NCBI GenBank assembly: GCA_913054205.1
Contig: CAJXJM010000011.1
Coordinates: 1-16,410, forward strand
Reading direction: 5' to 3'
From: an uncultured Rhodospirillaceae bacterium
Lineage (GTDB): Bacteria > Pseudomonadota > Alphaproteobacteria > Rhodospirillales > UBA2165
DNA length: 16,410 nucleotides
Shown here piece after piece: positions 7,951 through 14,974 of the stretch. Both the position numbers and the translations under genes were made by a program. Numbering within the stretch: the first letter of the stretch is position 1; every line of letters begins with the position of its first letter. Below the pieces are notes generated by a model. The model searched no databases, had not been told where the DNA came from, and saw only the letters and a list, made by a program, of their open reading frames with translations.

Positions 7951-8015
7951 ATGTCGGGAGATAAAAAAATGAAGTCAAATTTGCTGAAAAAAATCAAAAA
8001 TCTGTCATTGGTAGT
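7951..8015 (+). other. out-of-frame 5' segment of copy 2: good start, then a one-base frame break at A-runs
   Basis: ATG 7951 has AAGGA 7 bases upstream and begins MSGDKKMKSNLLKKIKN, but it is in a different reading frame from the conserved body that opens at 8016. Adding one A to the run at 7996-8000 restores a continuous 279-residue frame. The protein then reads LLKKIKKSVIGSMQDDGMGG, which aligns well with copy 1's FLDRLKKTAVGNSQDGMGG. An extra A in the run at 7987-7993 would also restore the frame but aligns less well. Either a real one-base deletion or a homopolymer sequencing error explains this. Confidence 0.65.
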
Positions 8016-8789
8016 ATGCAAGATGATGGCATGGGCGGCCCGATTGACGACGACGGTGTCGATCTTGAAAGTGGCACGATCGTTGTGGATGACAGTGGCC
8101 CACAGGAAATTGTTTCGACAGGTGAAGTTCTCCGCGAAGGTCTTGACCACGAAACTGATATTTTCTTCAAAGGTTTTACCGGCACTGTTTTTGTTCTCGA
8201 TCTCAATCCGTTCTTCGATTCAATTGGCACAACTTCGACCTCACGTATTGGCGAAAGCCTGATCGCCTTCGCGCAAAATATTTTGGAGCGTGAATTAAAA
8301 GGAATTGGGTCCTTCAAAAATTACAGCAACGAACAGTTCTTCTTCCGTCTCAATAAAGATGATGCAGAAGGCTGGGTTATGGCTGCAAAGGCCGTCAACG
8401 CGATTGGCGAGCATTTTTTACGCGATGCCTATAAGCCGGATGATATGATCGCCCAATTACTGGCCTCTGTTGATGTAAATGATCTCAAAGGCGCCAACGG
8501 CGAATTTGACGGTAAAACGGCGCTGGAAAACAAAGTGTCGATTTCGTCAATACAAGATGCTATCCAGAAATCTGAAGAGCCACTTTGGGAAAAGCTCAAC
8601 CGCAAGGGCGGGAGTCGATCCAAAAATATGAACTGGGAAACCGAAACCAAGGAAATGCGCGATGCTCTAAAGAATGTAGACCGCGGACCAGATCGCCGCC
8701 AAAAGAATATTGAGGCACCGGCTCATATGGAACGCCGCAAAATCAAAGGCCGTCGCGATTCGGATAATCCAAATAAATCTGTTTGGTAA
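8016..8789 (+). CDS. unrecognised acidic protein with degenerate GGDEF-like core (copy 2, 5' frameshift)
   Basis: The open frame gives 257 residues from ATG 8016, which has no proper ribosome site. The authentic start is probably 7951, cut off by a one-base frame break. Function is unknown. The order matches copy 1 (545-1633): DDGMGG (3-8), acidic VDLESGTIVVDD, then a core at about 57-132 with VFVLDLNPFF, helices, and YSNEQFFFRLNKDDAEGW aligned to the GGDEF position. The shared FLRDAYKPDDM stretch follows, and an Arg-rich tail (DRGPDRR, ERRKIKGRR) ends at SDNPNKSVW and TAA. The core looks like a ferredoxin-like palm fold without catalytic GGDEF residues, so binding or scaffolding is more likely than catalysis. 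That reading is inference. There is no signal peptide or membrane helix. A hairpin terminator follows within 20 bases. Confidence 0.78.
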   Translation: MQDDGMGGPIDDDGVDLESGTIVVDDSGPQEIVSTGEVLREGLDHETDIFFKGFTGTVFVLDLNPFFDSIGTTSTSRIGESLIAFAQNILERELKGIGSFKNYSNEQFFFRLNKDDAEGWVMAAKAVNAIGEHFLRDAYKPDDMIAQLLASVDVNDLKGANGEFDGKTALENKVSISSIQDAIQKSEEPLWEKLNRKGGSRSKNMNWETETKEMRDALKNVDRGPDRRQKNIEAPAHMERRKIKGRRDSDNPNKSVW

Positions 8790-8806
8790 AAGCTTTTAAA
8801 TATTTG

Positions 8807-8835
8807 AAAGGGCGCTCCTAGGGGCGCCTTTTTTT
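8807..8835 (+). terminator. intrinsic terminator after copy 2
   Basis: AAAGGGCGCTCC at 8807-8818 pairs with GGGGCGCC at 8821-8828, with a small bulge and a G-U pair, followed by a seven-T run (8829-8835). It ends the plus-strand copy 2 transcript. It may also serve the convergent membrane-protein gene, whose stop lies at 8834, since AAA precedes the stem on the other side. Confidence 0.8.
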
Positions 8836-9661
8836 ATGGGGCCGGCGGGGCGATTGGCGTTTGTTTGGTCAGAAATTGATAGGCGATCGACAATGCTGAA
8901 ATGCCGATCGCCATTCCAGCGTAAGTCACCAGCAAAAAAGCTAGATTTGACAGCAGACTGACAGAAAGTTCTCCGACCACGCCGAGTGAGTTTGCGGCCT
9001 GCCCAATTGCGACGCTCGCAAAAAAGTCCAATATGCCGGTCGCAATTGCCGTGAGAATCAAGATTGCCGCCAATTGCCAGCCATTTCCTTTGGTTAAGGT
9101 GAGAACCTCATTCAACGTCAATTGATGATCCATCGCAGCGGCGGGTAGCCACATTGAAAATCGGGCGTAACAAATGGCCGTGAAAAACATCACCAAAATC
9201 ATAACGATTGGCGCGAATAGAAGGGACGCTACGGTAAGCGCAAATCCAGCGATCCCAATTGGAATGATGAGCAGAAATATCTTTATGTTCGACCACAGAA
9301 ATATCCAATGACGAACCTGCCATCGATAACATTCCCGAATGGTTATATCCTCACCCGGCAGCATGAAACTACGATGCCAGGCAACGCTATAAAGCGAAAA
9401 CACCGCAATCATAAGGACGATCGACAATAGACCTGAGAAAAATGTCAAAGACCCAATCTCGGCGATGATTTCTGACGGCGAGGTCGAAGAATCCAGCTCA
9501 AAATGAGCAAAATTCGATTCGAAATAGTTACTCGGCCAGACCAACGAGTTCAGTATCGCTAAAATGACAACAGGCGGCAGAGCAAGATTGAAAAATTGAA
9601 TTCGGTGGTCCCAGAAAAAATGAAATGCCGACCTAATCGTCTCAATCACAGGTAATTTCAT
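8834..9661 (-). CDS. six-helix integral membrane protein of unknown function
   Basis: This 275-residue hydrophobic protein has about six predicted membrane helices (near 25-43, 70-95, 125-146, 148-168, 193-220 and 232-263). It has no transporter signature that I recognise. Between helices there is a Trp/Arg-rich stretch (CYRWQVRHWIFLW), and the C-terminus is short and proline-rich (PIAPPAP). The overall look recalls uncharacterised YciC-like or DUF membrane proteins, but no firm assignment is possible. It starts 18 bases after the rlmN stop on the same strand and is likely the last gene of that operon. It ends at a terminator shared with copy 2. Confidence 0.82.
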   Translation of the reverse strand: MKLPVIETIRSAFHFFWDHRIQFFNLALPPVVILAILNSLVWPSNYFESNFAHFELDSSTSPSEIIAEIGSLTFFSGLLSIVLMIAVFSLYSVAWHRSFMLPGEDITIRECYRWQVRHWIFLWSNIKIFLLIIPIGIAGFALTVASLLFAPIVMILVMFFTAICYARFSMWLPAAAMDHQLTLNEVLTLTKGNGWQLAAILILTAIATGILDFFASVAIGQAANSLGVVGELSVSLLSNLAFLLVTYAGMAIGISALSIAYQFLTKQTPIAPPAP

Positions 9662-9679
9662 TCTTGCACCAATTTTCGA

Positions 9680-10792
9680 TTAAGCCACAGGTTGTTCGGG
9701 CTTTTTTTGCGAAAACTTTCGAATGCCCTCACTGGCTGATTTGAGTTGGCCGCAAGCCGCCATGATATCGCGGCCGCGGGGCACGCGGATCGGCGCACTG
9801 AGGCCACGTTCATTTAAAATTTCCGAAAATTGTTTGATGGTATGATGGGATGAACACTCATACTCAACGCCCGGCCATTTATTGAACGGGATTAAATTTA
9901 TCTTAGCGGGAATATCTTTCAATAGGCGCGCGAGTTCTTTTGCATCAGCGGCAGAATCATTAATACCGTCCAGCATGACATATTCAAACGTAATGCGCCG
10001 GGCATTATTGGCGCCGGGATATTTGCGGCAGGCCTCAAGCAACTCTTTGATTGGATATTTTTTGTTGATCGGCACCAGCACATCGCGAAGATCATCTCTG
10101 ACGGCATGAAGCGAGATTGCCAGGCCAACGCCCAACTCTTCGCCGCAACGTTCAATCATTGGCACAACGCCCGATGTCGACAAAGTAATCCGGCGCTTAG
10201 ATAAAGAAATTCCTTCTTCGTCCATTATGATTTTTAGCGCTTTTTTGACCTCTTCAAAATTATACAGCGGCTCGCCCATTCCCATCATGACAATGTTGGT
10301 GAGCTGGCGGTCATGACCGTTCGACGGCCACTCATTGTAGCTGTCGCGGGCGACCATCATCTGGCCAACAATCTCGGCGGCTGTTAGGTTGCGGACAAGT
10401 TTTTGCGTGCCGGTATGACAAAAAGAACAGGTCAAGGTGCAGCCAACTTGAGAAGACACACAGAGCGCACCGCGGCCATCTTCCGGAATAAAAACAGATT
10501 CTACTTCATTGCCGTCTTGGGTTTTTAACAACCATTTATGGGTGCTATCTTCGGACAATTGTTCCATCACAATCTCCGGCTTCAATATAGAATAAGTTTC
10601 TTTCAGCTTTTCCCGAAGCGGTTTGCCGAGTGACGTCATCTTGTCAAAATCGGTTTCCCCTTGATGATATATCCAATGCCAAAGCTGCTTGGTGCGAAAT
10701 GCTTTCTCGCCGATGCCGACAAGCTCCGCCTCCAGTTCTTCACGAGACATGCCGATCAGATTTTTTTTAACTTTCATTGTTTCCGCCATCAT
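9680..10792 (-). CDS. rlmN: dual-specificity 23S rRNA/tRNA adenine-C2 methyltransferase RlmN
   Basis: RlmN is a radical SAM enzyme that methylates C2 of A2503 in 23S rRNA and A37 in some tRNAs. At 370 residues it is of normal length. The [4Fe-4S] motif CTLTCSFC gives C118, C122 and C125. The methyl-carrying cysteines correspond to C111 ([10 protein letters not shown]) and C347 (IMAACGQL), so all catalytic residues are present. Also visible are the SAM-site GMGEPLYN and the [10 protein letters not shown] stretch. The start ATGATG at 10787-10792 overlaps the TGA of the IalB-like gene by four bases (ATGA), implying translational coupling. GGA lies about 6 bases before the ATG. Confidence 0.97.
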   Translation of the reverse strand: MMAETMKVKKNLIGMSREELEAELVGIGEKAFRTKQLWHWIYHQGETDFDKMTSLGKPLREKLKETYSILKPEIVMEQLSEDSTHKWLLKTQDGNEVESVFIPEDGRGALCVSSQVGCTLTCSFCHTGTQKLVRNLTAAEIVGQMMVARDSYNEWPSNGHDRQLTNIVMMGMGEPLYNFEEVKKALKIIMDEEGISLSKRRITLSTSGVVPMIERCGEELGVGLAISLHAVRDDLRDVLVPINKKYPIKELLEACRKYPGANNARRITFEYVMLDGINDSAADAKELARLLKDIPAKINLIPFNKWPGVEYECSSHHTIKQFSEILNERGLSAPIRVPRGRDIMAACGQLKSASEGIRKFSQKKPEQPVA

Positions 10793-11307
10793 TTAATTCC
10801 GCACGCTTTGCCGATGGCATTATAGGCCGCGGTAAATCCCGCCAATGAATAGGTGTCTTCGGTTTTTGTGCCGCGGGCTGAAAAGCCGGTCACCGTCATC
10901 GACTTACCACGAATCATCATTCGCGAGATCAATCGATCGACTTTGGCATCACGTGCCCAAGCGGTACCACGATCGGTAAAGAGGTTATACAGCTGACCAT
11001 CAATATTGACGGTCACCTCGCTATCTTTTCTGTAGACATAACCGGCGCGTAGTTCAAATACGCTACTGGTTTTTTCTGCGGGTCGATGGGTGACAAGAAT
11101 ATAGGTATTACCGCGGGATTTATAATTGTCGGTTTCTTTTTTTGGCACGCTCGCGATATAACAGGCTTTGGATCTGCCTTTACCATCCGCAAACGCGCTC
11201 CAATCATCAAAATTATTGATCAGCGTCTGGGCTTGGCCACCAAAGGGCAGCAGCAATCCAACACCAAAAACAATACCTGCACATTTAAAATTTAAAGAGG
11301 GTGTCAT
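10789..11307 (-). CDS. IalB-like (invasion-associated locus B family) exported protein
   Basis: This 172-residue protein has a clear signal peptide: basic start, hydrophobic [12 protein letters not shown], probable cleavage after GGQA near residue 26. The mature part carries the IalB-family pattern: an [13 protein letters not shown] opening, C49 in KACYIAS, the ILVTHRP and [19 protein letters not shown] stretches, and a C-terminal C169 in KACGIK. C49 and C169 could form a disulfide. It should be periplasmic. The family was named from Bartonella but is common in non-pathogenic alphaproteobacteria, so invasion should not be inferred. Its ATG overlaps the TGA of the upstream methyltransferase gene, and its own TGA overlaps rlmN. 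Confidence 0.88.
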   Translation of the reverse strand: MTPSLNFKCAGIVFGVGLLLPFGGQAQTLINNFDDWSAFADGKGRSKACYIASVPKKETDNYKSRGNTYILVTHRPAEKTSSVFELRAGYVYRKDSEVTVNIDGQLYNLFTDRGTAWARDAKVDRLISRMMIRGKSMTVTGFSARGTKTEDTYSLAGFTAAYNAIGKACGIK

Positions 11308-11909
11308 TCTTCTTCCAAGTTGTTCTCTAACGCTCGCAGGTCGTCTTCGTCTAAAATTGGCGGCGGCGTGCGAAATTTATCCATTTGCGTTCGCAATGTC
11401 GGGCCACCATAGGCATGTTCCGGTAGTGCTTCAATTTCACCGCCCGACGTAACCGGACGGCGCGCGAATTTACCTAGGGATTTTACCCGATCATACATGA
11501 CAATGGCACCGGCTAAACCCACATTGATGCAAAATTTTGTCGGAATTTTGATGGTATAGGCACATTTCTCGACCATTTCCGGTGAGAGGGAGCCGCGTTC
11601 CGGCCCCAATATATAAGCCGCTTGCCGGGGATGGCGAAAACTCGGCAAATCAATCGCCTCATCTAGTAGCTCAATACCGATCAATTCACAGCCCTCCGGC
11701 AAAATCATCGAGCCAATATCTGGGAAGCTATAAAACGGGACATGCGCCGGTGCGTCTGACGTATCGGATCGTTTGCCGCCTCGCCGCGTATAAGCGGCAT
11801 CAACCGTGAACATAAAGTCAGCACCAAAGGCATGGGCCGAGCGAAATAGGCTCCCCACATTCATGGATTTATGTATTCTTTCAGCGCCAATGCCGAAATA
11901 TCCGCGCAC
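11304..11909 (-). CDS. SpoU/TrmH-family RNA 2'-O-methyltransferase
   Basis: This is a SPOUT-superfamily RNA methyltransferase, probably 2'-O on tRNA or rRNA. All three SpoU motifs are visible: motif 1 MNVGSLFRSAHAFGAD, motif 2 ILGPERGSLS and motif 3 INVGLAGAIVMYDRV, which together form the knotted SAM site. I chose GTG 11907-11909 (MRGYFGIGAERI) because GGAG lies 5 bases upstream and relatives commonly begin MRGYFGIG. A TTG at 11949-11951 would add 14 unconserved residues. The protein is about 201 residues, with an acidic C-terminus. It heads the minus-strand operon, overlaps the IalB-like start by ATGA, and lies about 100 bases divergent from the cyclase gene. The target nucleotide is unknown. 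Confidence 0.9.
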   Translation of the reverse strand: MRGYFGIGAERIHKSMNVGSLFRSAHAFGADFMFTVDAAYTRRGGKRSDTSDAPAHVPFYSFPDIGSMILPEGCELIGIELLDEAIDLPSFRHPRQAAYILGPERGSLSPEMVEKCAYTIKIPTKFCINVGLAGAIVMYDRVKSLGKFARRPVTSGGEIEALPEHAYGGPTLRTQMDKFRTPPPILDEDDLRALENNLEEE

Positions 11910-12010
11910 AGCTATCTCCAACACAAATAATTTAGGTGTAATTGGCCCCAAATTTGGTCAAAATCAAATGAGAATCAAGCGATATTAATAACCAGGAAGG
12001 TTTTTTGAAC

Positions 12011-13672
12011 ATGTGGGAAAGACGGATTAGAATGTGGTCAGGGGTTGTCGTCGCCCTTTACGTCATTCCGCATGTGATCAATCACGCGCTTGGCTTGATT
12101 TCTTATGATGCCATGGAGGCCATGCGCCGCGGCATGAGTTTCCTCTGGGCTTCTCCGATTGGCGGGCCAATTTTGATGTTGGCATTTTTGACACATTTTT
12201 TATTGTCGCTATTTGTTCTTTTTCGACGCAGCACCCTGAGGATGCCCGTTTGGGAGGCGGTACAGATCGGGCTTGGTATCCTTATTTTCCCAATGATCCT
12301 AATTCATGTCATCGGCACAGCGATAGCCGGTCAGGTCATTGGTTTCGACACCACCTACGAATATTTGATCTCAGTGCTTTGGATCGCGAAACCGATGCGC
12401 GATGTGCAACAAAGTTTTATGCTGATCATTGTCTGGAGCCATCTTTGGGTCGGCTTGCATTTTTGGTTGCGCCTCAAGGCGTGGTATCAAGATTGGTTCA
12501 TTCTCATATATGCATTTGCAATCATTACGCCGATTTTGTCATTGCTGGGCTTTGCCCGCATTGGCCGTCAATTGGAGGTCACTGCAGCCAATGACCCCAA
12601 GTTCTTTGACCGGGTTTTTAAACCGGTCAACGATTACGGTTCCGAGAGCGTCAATAATCTGCTCGGGCTGGAATTTATTGGCTGGTACGTCTTTGGCGGC
12701 CTTGTCGCATCTGTCTTCGTTGCTCGGTTTATTAGGCGCCTCTACCGCAATCGCCACGGCATTTATCGACTTAAAATTACTGACACCATTTCTCTTCGCG
12801 CCCCTGTTGGTCAGTCGATCCTTGAGACATTGCGAATAGCCGGCATTCCGCACGCGGTTGTCTGTGGTGGACGGGGCCGGTGTACGACATGCCGGGTCCA
12901 TGTCGGTGAAGCCTTTGAAGAATTACCGATGCCGGAGGAGCTCGAACAAAAAGCCCTCAAACGCGTTAATGCCGAGCCCGAAGTACGACTGGCCTGTCAA
13001 ACCAAGCCGAGACGCGATCTTTCCATACGTCCTTTGTTACCCCCAAACGCAACCGCCAGAGACGCCAATCGGCCGGGCGGCATTCAGGGCCGTGAACAGA
13101 AAGTGGCCGTCATGTTCCTCGATCTCAGAGGCTCGACCAAATTGGGCGAGGAAAAACTGCCCTATGATGTACTATTTATCCTCAACCAGTTCTTCGCCGA
13201 GATGTCAGAAGCCTTGCTCGAAACCGATGGTCACTACGCACAATTTGCCGGTGACGGTTTGATGGCGCTATACGGCATAGAATCCGGTGTTGACCAAGGC
13301 TGCAAAGATGCCGTCAAAGGTGCCATCAACATGACCGAGAGACTGGCGTCGTTGAACGAACGTTTAGCCCGCGAAATCAAAGAGCCCCTTAAAATGGGAA
13401 TCGGTGTTCATTGCGGCGATGCCATCGTCGGTACCATGGGTCCACCAACAGCGCAAAATTTCTCGGCCATCGGCGATGATGTCAATGTGAGCGCACGGCT
13501 CGAAAGTCTTACCAAGGAGTATGGCGTGCCGTTCATAATTTCAGAAACCGCCGCAAATTGTGCAGGGCTAGATGTAACCGGACTGCCGCAATATGAAGCC
13601 GATGTCAAAGGCCGCGACGGTGATATTACGATTTACACCGTCGCAGATCCTCTAGCTCTTGAATTTGACTAG
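12011..13672 (+). CDS. redox-type class III adenylate cyclase: six-helix membrane anchor, [2Fe-2S] ferredoxin and cyclase domains
   Basis: From ATG 12011 the protein has 553 residues in three parts. (1) A membrane anchor (about 10-240) resembles succinate-dehydrogenase cytochrome b anchors, with histidines H21, H25, H62, H99, H144 and H150 suited to heme binding. (2) A ferredoxin domain (about 250-345) has cysteines C285, C291, C294 and C329 (CX5CX2C...C). (3) A class III cyclase domain (about 363-550) has metal aspartates D371 (FLDLRGS) and D415 (FAGDG), transition-state N492 and R496 (VNVSAR), and Ser485 at the purine-selecting site. The usual substrate Lys in KFxGD is Gln411. Sinorhizobium CyaC is a known quinone-responsive diheme cyclase with such an anchor, so redox-controlled cAMP synthesis is a sound inference. 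AGGAAGG lies 10 bases before the ATG. TTG 12005 is an alternative start with a 4-base gap. Confidence 0.92.
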   Translation: MWERRIRMWSGVVVALYVIPHVINHALGLISYDAMEAMRRGMSFLWASPIGGPILMLAFLTHFLLSLFVLFRRSTLRMPVWEAVQIGLGILIFPMILIHVIGTAIAGQVIGFDTTYEYLISVLWIAKPMRDVQQSFMLIIVWSHLWVGLHFWLRLKAWYQDWFILIYAFAIITPILSLLGFARIGRQLEVTAANDPKFFDRVFKPVNDYGSESVNNLLGLEFIGWYVFGGLVASVFVARFIRRLYRNRHGIYRLKITDTISLRAPVGQSILETLRIAGIPHAVVCGGRGRCTTCRVHVGEAFEELPMPEELEQKALKRVNAEPEVRLACQTKPRRDLSIRPLLPPNATARDANRPGGIQGREQKVAVMFLDLRGSTKLGEEKLPYDVLFILNQFFAEMSEALLETDGHYAQFAGDGLMALYGIESGVDQGCKDAVKGAINMTERLASLNERLAREIKEPLKMGIGVHCGDAIVGTMGPPTAQNFSAIGDDVNVSARLESLTKEYGVPFIISETAANCAGLDVTGLPQYEADVKGRDGDITIYTVADPLALEFD

Positions 13673-13968
13673 AGTACAAATCGATTACTTTTTTGGATGA
13701 ACGGGGCTGACAGCTGACGCGTTGACAGAGGATCATCCCAAACCGGCCGAGCCGCCTCTTTCTCCGCCATTTCACGTGAAATTCCCAAATCACGCAATCG
13801 GTCATCGTCCAAATTTGACAATTGATAGCGCTGTCGAGCGAGTTCATTTCTACGTTTCACAGTGAGGATCGCATGTTTAGCTGTTGTTGTTGCAGTGGTT
13901 TTAAAGGCAAACCAAATGCTTTTTCCTGCTGCTGCAAAAACTTCCGAAATTTCTATACTTTTATCCAT
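13669..13968 (-). CDS. DUF1127 (YjiS-like) small protein
   Basis: This protein of about 99 residues starts at ATG 13966-13968, which has AGGAAG 7 bases upstream. A TTG at 14005-14007 would give 13 further residues without a ribosome site. The DUF1127 core lies at about 38-77, with RQRYQLSNLDDDRLRDLGIS and EAARPVW. Small Arg-rich DUF1127 proteins are abundant in alphaproteobacteria. Some have been tied to phosphate/carbon metabolism or RNA regulation, but the role of this one is unknown. It has an N-terminal extension before the core and is convergent with the cyclase gene. The two stop codons share the palindrome CTAG at 13669-13672. Confidence 0.88.
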   Translation of the reverse strand: MDKSIEISEVFAAAGKSIWFAFKTTATTTAKHAILTVKRRNELARQRYQLSNLDDDRLRDLGISREMAEKEAARPVWDDPLSTRQLSAPFIQKSNRFVL

Positions 13969-14105
13969 AACACGCTTCCTTTTGGCCTCAATAGAATTAA
14001 AACTCAATGTCGATAGGCTTCATATGCGCTTATCTTATTGATTAATCCAACGAATTGTCTTAATGGTATTCATAAGTTTTTCTAATGTAACATTTGGTGC
14101 AAAAA
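13969..14105. promoter_or_regulatory. divergent spacer of DUF1127 and LysR genes with a possible LysR-type box
   Basis: The 137-base spacer is AT-rich and non-coding. An imperfect palindrome with ATA-x-GC arms and GC-x-TAT arms at 14013-14033 has the shape of a T-N11-A LysR-regulator site, and LysR regulators often bind their own upstream region. Only the outer arms match, so this is weak. No clear -35/-10 pair was assigned. Confidence 0.2.
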
Positions 14106-14972
14106 ATGGATATCAACATACCGACCGACGTATTGCGAACTTTTGTAGCCATTGCCGATACCGGCAGTTTTACCCATGCCGCCAGTCAAGTCTTTCGCAC
14201 TCAATCAGCCGTCAGCCAGCAGGTGAGCAAGCTGGAGCAAACCGTCGGAAGGTCCTTGTTTTCTCGTGAAGGACGCAGCGTCAAACTGACTTCGGACGGC
14301 GATGAGTTTATTGGCTATGCACGCCGGATATTAAAACTCCACGATGAAGCGGTCTCTGTCTTCACCGAGCCTCATCTCGAAGGTCTGGTCCGCTTTGGTA
14401 TTCCCGATGATTATGTTGAGGCTTACTTGCCCCGTATATTGTCGAGCTCGGCGGAAGCGTTTCCACGAGTTCAATTTGAAATTGAATGCCAATCAAGTGA
14501 TGATTTGGTTAAGGAGTTTAACAAAGAGCGGTTGGATATTTTGTTGATTACCCACCGAACCGGCTTTCCCAAGGGTGAAAGTGTGTCGCGCCAATCGGTC
14601 GTCTGGATCGCCTCGCCGACCCATTTTGTACACGAGGAAGACCCGCTGCCAGTTGCTTTGTTCGAATCGACCTGTCCGGTACGTCAAGCGGTCTTGGAAA
14701 AGCTCGATAAGATGGGCCGAAATTATCGCCTGGCCTATTCCAGTCCCAATCACGCAGGCTTAACGGCAGCGGTCAAGGCGGGTCTTGCCGTGACGGCATT
14801 GGCGCGCTGCACGGTGCCGGCAGGTCTCAGGGAACTAACGCCGGAAGAAGGTTTTCCGCTGCTGCCGGCCAGCCAGTTAAATCTGTTGCACCGGGGAAAC
14901 AAAGATCAGGTTGTCAGCCGCGTCGCCGATCACATCCTCGATTGTTTTAACAATGGAACAATCCCGAACTAA
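14106..14972 (+). CDS. LysR-family transcriptional regulator
   Basis: This is a 288-residue LTTR from ATG 14106. TTG 14094 or GTG 14097 would add up to four residues, and none has a clear ribosome site. The winged helix-turn-helix is at about 6-64, with TFVAIADTGSFTHAAS, TQSAVSQQVSKLEQTVGRSLF and REGRSVKLTSDG. The substrate-binding domain (about 85-285) begins GLVRFGIPDDY and contains DILLITHR and GLAVTALARCTVPAGL. Effector and targets are unknown. It converges on the MFS transporter gene with only two bases between stops, so it does not share a promoter with that transporter. Control of the transporter or of the DUF1127 gene is possible but unsupported. Confidence 0.94.
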   Translation: MDINIPTDVLRTFVAIADTGSFTHAASQVFRTQSAVSQQVSKLEQTVGRSLFSREGRSVKLTSDGDEFIGYARRILKLHDEAVSVFTEPHLEGLVRFGIPDDYVEAYLPRILSSSAEAFPRVQFEIECQSSDDLVKEFNKERLDILLITHRTGFPKGESVSRQSVVWIASPTHFVHEEDPLPVALFESTCPVRQAVLEKLDKMGRNYRLAYSSPNHAGLTAAVKAGLAVTALARCTVPAGLRELTPEEGFPLLPASQLNLLHRGNKDQVVSRVADHILDCFNNGTIPN

Positions 14973-14974
14973 AA

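Noticed and set aside
7951..8000. Programmed -1 frameshift at the A-runs of copy 2
   Set aside because: The A-runs are preceded by T or G in frame, so the classical X XXY YYZ heptamer is not met, and no strong downstream stimulatory structure was noticed. A deletion or sequence error is simpler.
7672..8262. 196-residue plus-strand open frame spanning the psiE-like 3' end to copy 2
   Set aside because: It runs out of frame over two real genes. Only its part from ATG 7951 to about 8000 matters, as the displaced 5' end of copy 2.
10789..11307. Virulence role for the IalB-like protein
   Set aside because: The family name comes from Bartonella, but members are widespread in non-pathogenic alphaproteobacteria, and nothing else here suggests virulence.
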